Below the pieces are notes generated by a model. That model searched no databases. It was not told the DNA's origin and worked only from the letters and a program-made list of their open reading frames with translations. Of a DNA stretch of 64,000 nucleotides, positions 12,351 to 24,368 are shown one piece after another. The first letter of the stretch is position 1; every line of letters starts with the position of its first letter. Source of the stretch: Nectonema munidae (lineage: Eukaryota > Nematomorpha > Nectonematoida > Nectonematidae). The translations under genes and the position numbers were made by a program. The DNA is taken from NCBI GenBank assembly GCA_030549495.1, contig JAUIRK010000110.1:496001-560000 (forward strand), written 5' to 3'.

Positions 12351-13559
12351 ATTTAAAGCTTAAAAGGTTTATCACTATTGATTACAGTAATTGCAAGATT
12401 TAGATTAACTTAATAGAATGTATAAGTTTGGATATTTATAACATCAATAGCTGGCAGCTGGCAATGTTTCAACACTTTTCTTAAAACCTTTTGTTAATAA
12501 AACTTATAGGTAGGTAAATCATTCTAATTAAGATATCTGTGTTTCAAAAAGTGTCGCCTCTTGTGATAATGTGGATAATAGCAAAGGCTCGGTCTAACTA
12601 CGCGAGCCTATACTTTTCTATAGAAATCGCCATTTTTTGACTATTTAACGCGAGCTGCAGAAAAAAATAGCGAATTAAAAAATGGCGAATTTTTTCCTTT
12701 TCGAAAAAAGAGCCTTAAATTAATGTGGCCCTTAAAGTTTTGAAAGTTGTATTGCTGAAAAAAAAAATTTCTCATTATTTTCTTTGCTGCGCATTTCGTC
12801 TAACTAAAGTAAGATAAAATTTAAACCAAAATCTACTCAATTGTTTTTTTTAATTTATTTGTGCCTAGTGTTCTAATTTTTTTAAGTCTTTATTTCTAAT
12901 TTTTGTATCGTATTGGTTTTATTATTAAGTTTTTGTTTTTTCAAGTTAGTTATTGTTTTGAAAGTGAGAAGGCCTAGAAAAGCAATTGTTCAGATACCTA
13001 GGGTGATATAATTTTGGTATTATAGGAATTTTTTCTACGAATTCTAATTCTAAGTTTTTTCAGAATCTCAATCACGTTTTGTTGAAAATCTAGTCTAATC
13101 AATCCCTGTGAATAATTGAAGATGCTGTTGTTTAAAATCGTACGAGTGGAGGCTAGCTGCTTTACGTCCGAACAACAAGTTTTTTTTCCTTAATAATGAT
13201 TTTTTTTCTTTGCATTGCATGTTTATATAAAAATAATGCTTATTCATTTATTGATGGTTTTAAAAGAGTCGAATCATATTACAATTATTTGTGCAAAATT
13301 AATCGCAATATTGATTTTGTTTTGTTAAATATGAAAAAAATTTTGATAACTGAAAAGATTTTTTTGAAAAAAGAAAACTTGTGTTTTTCAACGCTCTCAA
13401 AATTTTATTCATCTAACATTGATAATAATGCTCTTTCTATTTTGAGCACATTTTCGTTATGTCAGGACCAATTAAATAAGCGAAAAACTCTTTTCTTATA
13501 ATATCTGTAGCTCTTCAATCAACCTATTTTTTTCCTTCCTAACTGATAGAATTTCATAT
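12351..13559. other. Non-coding AT-rich stretch
   Basis: After the hAT target duplication no protein of known family was seen. An open frame of about 100 codons at 13196-13501 is Lys/Asn/Phe-rich with no motif. It lies just before LINE-derived sequence in the same direction, so it may be decayed LINE sequence upstream of the RT palm, but I could not confirm this. Confidence 0.4.
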
Positions 13560-14230
13560 GTTGAAGTCAATAGGATAAATTCACCTTTTGAAAAAAATAT
13601 CAATTTAGGTGTTCCGCTAAGAACAGTTCTAGGGCCTATAATGTTTGTTATTTATTTAAATGACGTGTTAGATTCAATAAAAAAGAGATAATATACTTGC
13701 ATGTGCATATGCTGATGTTATATCCTTACTTTTTAAAGTAAGTGATATGACTGATAGAGAAATTGAAGTTCGTTTGTCTAATATTGTGAATCTATTGAAA
13801 CATAATAATCTTCAAGTATAACAAAAATTGAATTTTTGAATCTTTAAATTTCTTGGTATAATTTTAGATGAAAAAGTCCCGTGGAAGAAGGCTCATGTTC
13901 AAAACGTCCGAAAAAAGTTGAATTGTAGTTTGTCAATGTTTCGTAGCATGAATTTTTTGCCTGTTAAAACAAAGATAATAATTTACAAATCTATGTCCAA
14001 AATACTTTGTCTTTTTCGTTAATTAACTGGGATCATGTTGACCTTTTCAGTATCTCATCACTTCAAAAAAATTGTGAGATCAATTTTTAGCATAAAGTTC
14101 AATGCACACACTAATAAAAAGTTTTATGCTGGAATAATTTTACTGATATTTTTGAAAAGTATACTGATACCTTATCGACCCCAAAATTATTGAAAAGGAT
14201 AAAGAGACACCATTTTCGAGGAAGGATGCA
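13560..14230 (+). pseudogene. LINE reverse-transcriptase relic
   Basis: Across several frames the translation gives LGVPLRTVLGPIMFVIYLND (RT motif B, normally GVPQGSVLGPxLFxIYxND), then ACAYADVISLLF at the catalytic YADD position with one Asp lost, then FKFLGIILDEKVPWKKAHV and KTKIIIYKSM of the thumb. This is a non-LTR RT of the CR1/Jockey group. Multiple frame changes and the lost catalytic Asp show it is old and dead. No endonuclease was found. Confidence 0.7.
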
Positions 14231-14769
14231 CCTCATGTAATAATGATAGATGTGTGTGTTCATCATAGTGTATTTTCTGTATATAAATGATGCTGTTACT
14301 CTATACTTGTGTAATATTTGCAATCATATGATAATGCATATAAAATTGTTTATCTTTATCTTTATTTTTATAAGTTACACTGTCAGCGGCTTTAATTAGC
14401 CTTTTGTGTGCTCGTTTACATATGCCAATAAACTTTCTTCTTTTTAATATAAATTAATTCCATTTTCGTTTTTTAAGAAATTGCTAACCACGAAAAATGA
14501 TATGCCCAAAAAGGATTTGTGTTTAGCCGTTGAGAAATTTTTTAGCTCCTATCTTTCTTTGTAATAAATCTCTTTATTGTCTGTCTGTCTGTCTGACTCA
14601 AGGTTGAATATTTATATTTCACAATATTTATGCTTTATTAAAAAATCTTTGACTCTTTTTGCGAATCTGCTAATGATGTCTGCACTCAATCTGTGAGCAA
14701 GGATATGCTGTTGTAGCGCCGAGCATTTGACTGAGTATCGCTATTGATGAACTGAACGGAGCTGAAAAG

Positions 14770-14952
14770 TCATTGATTAGCTGTTGGTGAATAAGTGATT
14801 TCATGATCATCATCATCATCACTCACGGCACTCTTTCTGTTGTATATGGTGGTGCTCTCAGCCAGGAGATTTCTTTCGCCGACCCCTTTTTCCTCCTCGA
14901 AAGCTTTCTTGATAATAGCGTATTCTGTTGCGCTCATAATTCTTTCAATCAC
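14770..14952 (-). other. Candidate small coding segment, unassigned
   Basis: A 60-codon open frame on the minus strand (MIERIMSATEYAIIKKAFE... ending in a stop after SPTANQ). It has higher complexity than its AT-rich neighbourhood and a charged middle. Part of it (five Asp) simply reflects an ATC/GAT microsatellite, which lowers its value. A possible acceptor (TTAATTGACAG) lies just upstream. It resembles nothing I recognise. It lies on the same strand as NELF-A but does not look like that protein. Confidence 0.2.
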
Positions 14953-14959
14953 CTTTCAC

Positions 14960-15629
14960 TGTCAATTAACATTAGAAGAGATTGCACAGAGGCGCCAACT
15001 TTTTTAAAAAGTTTTTTAACACATATTTTAAAAGCGCAATCTTTTCAGGCATTAAATAAATTTGAGCTGTTAGGTTTAATTTGAAAAAATGTTGTAAATT
15101 AATATAATTCGCTTTTTTCTTCGATGCTCCACGGGTTTTAGAAAAAGTTTGAAAAACAAATAGCTTTAGATTTGTGTTACTTATAATAATACATAAAATA
15201 CTTAGTATTTATTTTTGCCCTAGAACGACCAGAATGTGTCAATGGACGCAAATCGACTTCTAAATATAAATAAAAGATATATAAGGGTTGCAAAATATTT
15301 TTAATTTTATAAATGCCTCATGGATTTTGGATAAAAATAGTTTTTATCTTTAGTTACTGATATTTTTGACTATTATGATGAAACGACGAAATTGGGTCAA
15401 TTGCCCATAATATATTTTATTATATTACAAATGTTTTAAGCCTAATATATATCAAGTATAATTTTTCATAGCAACCTTGTTAATTACTTGTTTTTATTCA
15501 AACAACAGATATTTCTGTTTTACAACAAAATTTTTTATTTGTTTTTAATGTTTTTTATCAGATTTTTGCCCAAGATACTCATTCTTGGAGATAATTGTGA
15601 AAAAAAAGAGCAGCAGTGAAAACTCATCT
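14960..15629. other. No recognisable gene
   Basis: AT-rich DNA. The plus-strand open frame across 14803-15084 is antisense to the candidate segment at 14770-14952 and has no motif. The rest precedes the piggyBac relic without an identifiable transposon end. Confidence 0.5.
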
Positions 15630-16465
15630 ACTATTCAAATGCTGAAAGTTCTTCATCAGAAAGTGACTTTGATATGGAAGATACAACAATTTGCAAAAAA
15701 ACTTGTTAAGTTTTGATGATAAAAAAAAGAATTTTTTACAAAGATAAAACTCATTGGATAAAACAATAATTTTTAAAAAAACTTCCGAGCAAAATTTATT
15801 AAGAGAAAAAAAGGAGCTTTTTACCTGCAAGAGTTGACTCAATACTCGATGTTTTCAAAGAATTATTCACCAATGTAATGTTCAAAAAATAATAAATATA
15901 CTATTGTTGAAACAAGAAAAAAATTATGTTGATTTTGATTTATCATTTGTTCAACGCAAAGCCTTTTTTAAGTTGTGCTTTGAAGGAGGAGTTTTGAAAA
16001 GAAAATGCGAGCTTTTGAGGAATTTTTGGGATTAAAAATATGGAAGAGAAATTTTTCAAAGCACAATGAGTTGTAATGAGTTTGAAACAATGGTGAAATA
16101 TTTACGATTCGGTGATAAGAAGATTGGAACAAGATTATGTTAAAATGCTTGGAATTAAATAAATATTAAATTTTATCTGATAAGAGAAATATGGGAAATT
16201 TTGATGAATAATTCAATCAAAAGAAAATGGATATTTTAAATAGATTTCCATACAGATGTAAGGAAGAGAGATCAGCACTTCTAGGGGAGCATATTGTTTT
16301 GCAGCTACTTGAACCATTTCAATCTATCGAGCTAAATGTGACAACAGATCATTTTAAATTTGAGTTTAGCAACAAACCTTAAAAACGCAACTTCTTTGCT
16401 TCGTACAATTCGTTCTTATAGAAAGGAAATTCCAAAAGAATTTATGGAAAAAGCTAAATACTAAA
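15630..16465 (+). pseudogene. piggyBac transposase relic
   Basis: Fragments in shifting frames read like a piggyBac DDE transposase in the correct order. First an acidic N-terminal stretch (SSSESDFDMEDTT), then RKAFFKLCFEGGVLKRK, YGREIFQSTMSCNEFETMV followed by KYLRFGDKK (the MSRNRF-xx-LRFDDK block), then ERSALLGEHIVLQLLEPF, NVTTDHF (at a catalytic Asp position) and SYRKEIPKEFMEKAKY. The region between LRFGDKK and the ERSALLGEH block is much shorter than in whole transposases, so an internal deletion is likely. Neither TTAA-flanked end was found. It is clearly dead. Confidence 0.75.
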
Positions 16466-16469
16466 TGCA

Positions 16470-17160
16470 CTAAAGGTAACCTTTTGATATGTGCTTCTAG
16501 CCCAAAGAATCTTTGTCGAAAATGTATTTTGTAATATTGTTTAATAAACTTTTATAAGTAAAAGGCTTACTAAATGTTTGCTCCTTCTGGGGTGAAAGAA
16601 AAATAAAGTTTTGCCACTATTTTATTGCAAACTTTTAAAATTGTTTTATTTTTGTCTTTGTTAACTTTCAAGTAAGGTCGTATATAACGCAATGTCTTTT
16701 TAGAAACAAAAAATTTGGCTTTCTTAGTGTTAAGTGCATGTCATAAAAATATGATCGCATGATTGATATGTCGCATTAAAAATTATACAGGCAGGCGTGA
16801 AAGGATTTGGTCTGCTGAAGACAGTGTCGATATCGGAGTGTGAACGTCAGAATAACGCGGGAGATAAACATTGGGAAAATTAGTTAGAGTAAATAGTGTA
16901 TCGGATAGTGCGGTGTCGAATAATTGAGTGTCAGATAAACGAAGTCTTACTGTTAACACGGCCTTTTCACAAGATCTTGAAAAGATTTTTAACCTTCGAA
17001 CAGCATTTACTGAATGGGTTCTGGCAAAAATTGTGTTCCCCCAAGATTTACAAAAGAGCTTTTTTAGAGTCTCGGTACAAAACCTTCAATCACTGTGTCT
17101 CCATATCCCAATGGAAAAGTTTCAAACAAAAAAAATTTAACTCACTCCATCCCCGGAAAA
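16470..17160. other. Non-coding, partly repeat-like
   Basis: The first part is AT-rich without features. From about 16790 to 17150 the sequence is less AT-rich and on the minus strand shows loosely iterated phrases (CCGATA, CGACA...), typical of transposon interior or satellite. It ends at a hAT-like terminus at 17164-17181. Open frames here show no known protein. Confidence 0.4.
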
Positions 17161-17163
17161 TTT

Positions 17164-17181
17164 TGAGGATGTGCGCCCCTG
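17164..17181 (-). repeat. hAT-like terminal sequence (orphan end)
   Basis: Read on the minus strand the sequence begins CAGGGGCGCACATCCTC, a hAT-style terminal repeat. The same terminus occurs at 62437-62454 in the same orientation, so it is a repeated end and not chance. The opposite end of neither copy was located. Confidence 0.45.
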
Positions 17182-17572
17182 CAATAAAAGTATTTGTATT
17201 TGAAATATGGGAAACCTGAGTAAGACTATTTGTATTTGAAAGCCGTTGGTCTCCTATACTTAATTCCATCCAGCATACCTGATAAACATTTAGAGAAGTT
17301 ATATGATTTTCCTATTCATTTCCAAAAAATGTTATCATAATGAAGACAAGATGTCAAATGACTTCAGAAAGACTTCCGAGCTTAGCAATAAACAATATAA
17401 ATAAGGAAGGAATTGATTTGGAAAGAATTATTGAATAACTTGATAGTATAAGTGGAAGAATTTAACTAAAAGTTATAATTATAATTTTTTAGATAGAAAA
17501 CTTTTGAAAAATTTAAGATTTGCCCTTTGGAAATATATTTCCATGAGAAATAGAACGGAAAAATGGACTTAC

Positions 17573-17776
17573 ACTTGTGAAGCAGCTCGGCTTTTAGAGC
17601 TGCGGACTTGGGCTTGCGTTTGAGGGTGAAGTGTTTGGTGTTGAGTGAAGAATGAACACCGCTACTCGTATGACCTGACGCGCAAGGATGCGAGAGCGAC
17701 GTCTTCGTCAGGTACAGACTCTCGAGCGGGAGGAAGGGACTGGTGCGCCAAACTTCTTCGTTCCTTCTCTTCTCAT
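17573..17776 (-). CDS. NELFA: NELF-A exon 3
   Basis: 204 bp between a TTTTCTTTAAG acceptor and a GTAAGTCC donor. Two bases complete the split codon, 67 codons follow, and one base is left over. It encodes EKRRNEEVWRTSPFLPLESL, then YLTKTSL and, after a Ser/Gly/His-rich spacer, KHFTLKRKPKSAALKAELLH. The first corresponds to the family block LPLECxYLNK and the last is the most conserved central motif of NELF-A. The exon is much GC-richer than its surroundings and uses G/C-ending codons, unlike exons 1 and 2. Confidence 0.9.
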
Positions 17777-20700
17777 CTTAAAGAAAACTCGCGCGTTGAG
17801 TGAAAGTCGGGCCATGTCGTTGATCGGTGCGTGTGACACTTGTGTATTTATGGAGGGTATGCAAGAAATTTGAAATCAATTTATTTCTTAGAAACTTTAC
17901 TTTCTATAATTTTTAATTATTTATCTTGGACACCGGTGCTTAAGAGCCAGGAGTAGAAAGGTCTAATCACTGGTTTTGACTGTCAAATATGCATTGAACT
18001 TGTTATTGAGGAGTACAGAGATCGAGCCGTTTAATCCATGCCCAAACTGATCTAGATTCCAACAGGTATTATTTGAAGGAATACAGAAGCCAAACGTTAT
18101 ATTTTTTGAAATAAGAAGCAAAACTCGAATGTGATCAACTCTGTATGCTCTGCCTATATAGTTTTAAATTTATAAAAAATGCTAGTTGGTTGATATTCAC
18201 GCACAGCCACTAGACATCAGTTCAAACCTCATGGTTCGTACACACAAAGTAGAACTGATGATGCTTCAGTAGCTGAAACCGGTCTTTCACACCGTGTGCG
18301 TTTAGTGATGATGATCGAATATACAAGACGACTTACAATTTCAATAACTAACACCTTGTATGCACAATTACGAGAAGTATATAATTATAATAGATCAAAG
18401 AAATAATACACAACGTTTGCGCCAAACAATCATGCTAAATAAACAACCAAAAAGGTAGATACTTTATGTCTATGATGCAAAAAATATGACAAAGATTTTA
18501 ACAAAATGGGTACAAATCTTTTTCTTGGCTTGAAAATTCAATCGAAAGAAAAGCTATTCATTGTTTTCCATACCGCAATTTTCATACAAACATGGCAGCA
18601 GCTTTAGCTTTAAATTAAACATATCATGATTCTTTTTTTTATAAATCGAATAACACATATGAATATGTGAGTTTCACGCATATGAGCAAATTAGTCGGAA
18701 CCGGAAAAGAATTGATTCCTTTCGAACTTACCTACTTTGACAAAAATTTAAAGCTATGGAATATGGTTAAGAGAAGAAAGTGTAAAAGACAAGAAATTAT
18801 CGGATAGCTATGCTTGCTAAATACGGCCTAGAACTTGGAAAATGTGAAATGCAAATAGTTTACTCAAGGAATAAATGTTATGAAAAAATATTGAAAGATG
18901 GGAACAGGCAAAGAATATATCTCTTGGAAGAGGAAAGCTTCGTATTAAGGAAACATTTGTTAACAAGATAAAAGTATTTTAATCATAATATACACATAAG
19001 TGAATGAAGATAGCAAAAATATATTGTGATATTATGAAAATATAAATCACATCCCCTTTTTTGTTTTACTTTTTAATTTTCAAATATTAGAGTTTTACTC
19101 ACTCTATATTATTTATTATTATCCGTTTGTTAAAAGACATTGGAGTGAGCGCAATGTCTGCACTGCTCGCTTGTTAGGTCTAGTGCATCACTGCGTGCTT
19201 CCAAACCATCGTGATAAAATACACAGAGAGAAAAGAAGAAAATATAACGCTTTGAGTGCAAAATAATTAAGCTTGGATCGTGAAGCACCCTTCAAAAATT
19301 CGCGTTTTGACAACAAGAAAAAGCTGCTCTTCAATCAAGCTAGGAAGTGGTATATCAAATTGCTAAGTGCAAACGCCTCACACCATTGCTGAGGAGATTA
19401 TAAAACCATACGTAGGAAAAATGGAAGAGTCGATGATTAGGGCGGAAGCAAAAAAGGATCTAGTACGCTTTCCAATGCTATAATTCGACGGAGAATTAAA
19501 GTATCAAAGTTATTCTGGACTCATTTTAAGAAGCTAACGAACATACATGGCAGAATTGTAAGCACGTTGGTACTGATGGTGCAAAAGAAATGGTCTAGGC
19601 TTAGTCACGCTGGTGCAGAAGAAATGACCGCCTATTACTTCGCACTGTTCGCTACACCGATACGCTCTTGCTACAAGAACTCCCCCGACTCGTTTGATGG
19701 AAGTTGCAGACATCGCCGTTAAAGTAATTAATTTAATTCGTGCAAAAGCTATAAACTTCTGGAAAGTGAAATGGGAGCAAAACATGTTACTTCTGTTTTA
19801 CACTAAAGTTCGTTGCTTATCAAGAGTAAATTGCCTGTCTCGGATACATGAAGTTAGGAATGAGGTAAAAACTTATGTGCAAGACAAAGAAAGCAATCTT
19901 CCTGTCCACTTTGACAATGAAGAATTCGACATAATGCTTGCTTACTTAGCCGATACATTTGGTCGACTAAATGAAATGAATGAATCTTTCCAATGTCCTG
20001 ATGTAACAGTCAGTGACGTTCAAGACAAATTTGTGGATTGTCTGCTAGAATGGAAGTCAGATTGGCACGAATCAAGGCCAGGTCAACTACCTTCATTTCC
20101 TCTCTTGGATGGGGAGTTAGACTCTAAGAATTGAGCTTCCTGCCAGCGTTAAAGATTTCATCACTGAACATCTTAAAAATATTTTCTCTGAGTTTAATTT
20201 GTATTTTGATGATGCACTGTTAAAGGTTTCGTGAAACAAAAATCCGATTAACGCTAAAATTAAACCTATGGAAGAAGAGGCTGAAGAGATAGCGGAATTT
20301 GGGGTTTCAAAAGCAATGAAGTGGCTTTTAAACAACAAAGATCTTTCAGCTTCTGACTCTCTATTCAGAATGAGTATCCGCAACTCAGCAAAAAAGCATC
20401 CGTGATCCTTATTCAAATTTCCACTACATACCTTTGTGAATCTGTATTTTCTAATCTTGCGAGCATTTAAACAGAGTCTAAAAATCGCCTTGTTGGAAGT
20501 GATATTCGCTTTGCTGTGTCTAAAATGGAACCAGGCATAAAAGGCCTTGTTGGACAAGCCAAACAGCAAGTTTCTAATTAAATATTTTGTTTCAAAGTAC
20601 ATAAATAAATTTTATGAAATGACTTTTGTATTTTTTGGGGGCAACGAATGTCTAAGTCATTCGATAGGGGCCATGGATCCTCAAATGTTGAGAAGCCCAT

Positions 20701-23700
20701 TTGAGGTGGTTAGCGAAATCAGACAGACTTTAACGCATGTGAATTTCCAAAGATGATTTAACCATTTGAGGATCAGTGTGAAAGCGGTGTACCAAATAAG
20801 CATCTGCATAAAATATATTAAATTTCATTGAAAAAGAAGCCGCTAATTATTCTTCTTCAAAATTCTGGTCCTCAAAGGGAAGCGTTATATCGTTTTAAAA
20901 TGTTTGTAGAATACTTTGTTGATGTTCAATATCCGTGTTGCTTCTAAACGTTTATGGATTGAAGATCCCGGCCATATTATATCACAGTTGCAATTGCCTG
21001 CGTCACAAAGTAAAGTTGTAGTAGATCATGTTTTACCTACTATAAAACGATCAGCATGATATCCTTTTAGTGAAATCATAATTCAAACACTTATATAGAT
21101 GTTCAAATGATAGTGCTGAAAAATAATTAATTAACATAAGAAAAAATATTCAAAATAAGTTTGGTGAAAATTCCTTTCACTTTGGAAAAACACAATTGAT
21201 CAATCAGGCTTGTTCAAGTTACAAAAGCAGAAATCAGACTTTACTCCCATGAAAAATCAGTAAGCTACATTAGAAGTCAAGAAGCCAGTAGTGTCTAAAA
21301 ATGAATCAAAGTAAGACTTGTTTAAACTTACTAACTGAAAAACTTTTCTTTTTATTCAAATAAAACTTTTTTCTTTAGAGAGTTATTGTACAAATGTATC
21401 ATTTTTTAACGTTATTTTTTTCGAAAATTCATTATAATGTTTTCAAAGTTAAATTTACCAAGCAAAATACGGATCAAGTTATAAAATATTTAAAAATGTT
21501 ACATTTTAAAACAAGTTTTGAAAGTCCTCATCGAAAAAAAGTATATACAAAAATTTTGAGATTGAATTTGACGCGTCCTAAATTGTGTGTCTGTGTTTTG
21601 TTTTGTTTGTTTTGAATAGATGGGTCAATAAAATAAAAAAGATACAAATTTCACGGCAGTCTGAGACAAGTTTATCTGTAAATGAAGATGTCGCGTGTTG
21701 GAATGAAAGAGTTCCATTTTCTGGGAACGTCTCCATGAGCTTGGCAAGAACATATGCCCATTCATCACTACAACTTCTCATCTTCTCAATGATTAAGGAT
21801 ATCTCTACTTTCCACTACGCAAAATAAAATAGTGTATTGGGTGAGGAATGTAATTATTAAAAAGTATTTGGAAGACTTAGAGAAGAACCTTTTTGGGAAT
21901 CCAGAATCGTAAATAGAGAATGATTTTTCATCATCATACATAAATATCAAATACATGATTCTGTATTAGGTACTGGAAAATCGCAAAAATTTAAGCTTTC
22001 ACCGGTTTTTATAAATACACCAAAGAAATGGCGCTATGAGTACGTATGTATACCCCTTTGAGAAAATTTAATTTAATAATAAAAAAAAAATCAATTAATA
22101 TCCGAAATTTGCCGTTACGAAAGTTTCAAAATTTAAAGCTGCAGAAAAATTAATATTTTCTTTGTGTAACAAAGTTTTAAAATATTTTAAACTTTAGCTA
22201 TTAAATACTTTTTAATCAAACTTTGGTAGAAATTTTGTTTACAAAATAAAGAAGAGATCTCTGGATTTTTAAATGAATTGTGGGTGAAGTAGATAATATA
22301 AACCCTGGCATGTCCATAAAAAATTTTCTTAGGCTTTTCTCGATATTTAAATTTTGCACAACCAATATTTATTGAATTTATTTTCCTATATGATAATACT
22401 CTATTTAAAAACTAATAAAAGATTATAAAAAGTATTATAAACATAAATAAATGTATCGTATAAATTTTTTTTGAAAATAATAGAAACTAAAAAATAGAAG
22501 ATGGCTACGTCTATGCCATCAAAGTCACGTCTACTTAAGTATTTGAAGTATGTTTTTTAAGAAATCTTAGTTATTCTATTTTAGCTACCAACATTTAAAT
22601 ATAATGTATGCACTCTGAAAAGTATTAACTGCCCACTCAATCTTGAAAACTTTCGAAAATTTGGAAAACGATTTACACAGAACTACTCAATTCAAATGAA
22701 TTCAAAAGTTCAGCAGACACTTATTAAAACATAATATAAAATGAAACTAGGAGTGGCAGTGGTAGCTTAATTTCACTAATCCCAAAACGCACGCGACACA
22801 ATCGACATCTAGTAACTTGTTTGTGTTCCAGTTGAGCGCACAACAAACACTCAAATCGGGCGCTTTCCCGTAGTTCTCGGGACCAGAAAAAATGCAGGAG
22901 CAATGTTGCGAGCTGAGAGTGATTTTATAAAAAAATTTTCTTTATTCCAACTCGCATATGATTTCTTAAAAAAGAGAAGCAATGGATGCTTTTGTCACTT
23001 AATCGTGATCTTAATTCTGTGATAAAAAGACGAGAAACTAAAAGCTGTAGCATCTTGAGCGTCTTGAAAAGATCATTTGTTCTTAGGGAAGAAATATATG
23101 TGCTCATGGCTCTAAGGCAAACAGACGTTCCAGAACTGCTTGCCATCACCAAGCACCTGAATACACCCAATTTGAAATTGAAAGAGGAGTAATATATAAT
23201 TGTGCAAATGAGTGACAAAAGGGTAATTGCTGTATGAAATTTACCGACAAATTGCAGAGAGATCTTAAGAGACAATCAAAAAATTTCCTTTCACAGACAA
23301 AATCAAGCTACAGTTTCATATCTTTAAAACCACTTTGCTATATTTTCCTTCCTCTATTCAAATTCAAATATTGACACCACTTTTGATTCAGCATTGAAAC
23401 AAGTTCTAGATGTTAAAGCGCCTCAGTTTTACCCCTACTTCGACCATGTGAAATACCCAAACATGTTTGACTAAAAAAGTTATAGGTATATCTGGAAACT
23501 TAGCTATTATATTTGAAAACACTAATTCTTGTGAGAGATTTTTTTCAACCTAAAAATGAACAAGATTTACTTACGTTCTAAGTTCACAGATAAACCCTAA
23601 GATTGCAATTAACTAGAACAAATTTCTGAAATGGTAAAGAAAATCTAGTTGTAAACCCATGACCTAAATGCAAGACGGCATCTTATCATTAAAAAAATAC

Positions 23701-24337
23701 AATTCTTAATATTTTAATCCCAAGGTTTTTGAAAATTGATCGTCTGCTTATTTTTCGGTTTTCATATAATTTAAATCAGATGATGGTACTTATGGGTTAT
23801 CTCCCCCCCCCCACTCTAAAAAATTTAAAAAAAAAATTTATTTGAATTTAAATGATGAGTAAAAATAATAAATTACTTGTTTAACCCATTTAAGACCAAG
23901 CAAAAGAGACGACTTTAGTAATACCTATTAAATTCCATGTAAAGTAGGAATTCGTCTGCGTTCCCTTTGTGAAAACTGGTTGTAAATGTGTTAAACAGGA
24001 GTCCAATACATATTTTTTACATACAATACATATTTTATAAATACAATATATATTTATATAATTATATATATTGAATATATAGAATATATATATATATATA
24101 ATATACAACTATATATATTTAAATATATATTTAAAATTATTAATTAATTAGTATTTTAAAATTATGTTAGAAAAAATTATTTAAAAAATTTTTTAGAGTG
24201 GAGGGGGGGGGGGACTGCCAAATAATAACCCTTTGAAGCTAATGAAACGAAACGTGTTGGAAACAGAAATGAATGTAAGTGAAAATATTTGTAGAAAATT
24301 AACTGATTTTACATTAGCATTTTATTATCACTGCACG

Positions 24338-24368
<31 letters not shown>

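Larger units (their letters stand above)
17777..21645 (-). other. NELF-A intron 2 with transposon relics
   Basis: The 3869-bp intron contains, on the opposite strand, a hammerhead-like motif at 18255-18284 with tRNA-like boxes just before it, a hAT relic at 19260-20705 and AT-rich filler. A stretch near 18660-18960 and another at 20930-21045 have coding-like patches (for example KRLWIEDPGHIISQLQLP) that I could not assign to a family. They may be further decayed mobile DNA. Confidence 0.6.

Noticed and set aside
17688-17873. Plus-strand frame MRERRLRQVQTLEREEG...
   Set aside because: Opposite strand of NELF-A exon 3; the minus strand carries the conserved motifs and splice sites.
20117-20602. 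Minus-strand open frame of 161 codons
   Set aside because: Antisense to the hAT relic; not a NELF-A exon, as it shows none of that family's blocks.
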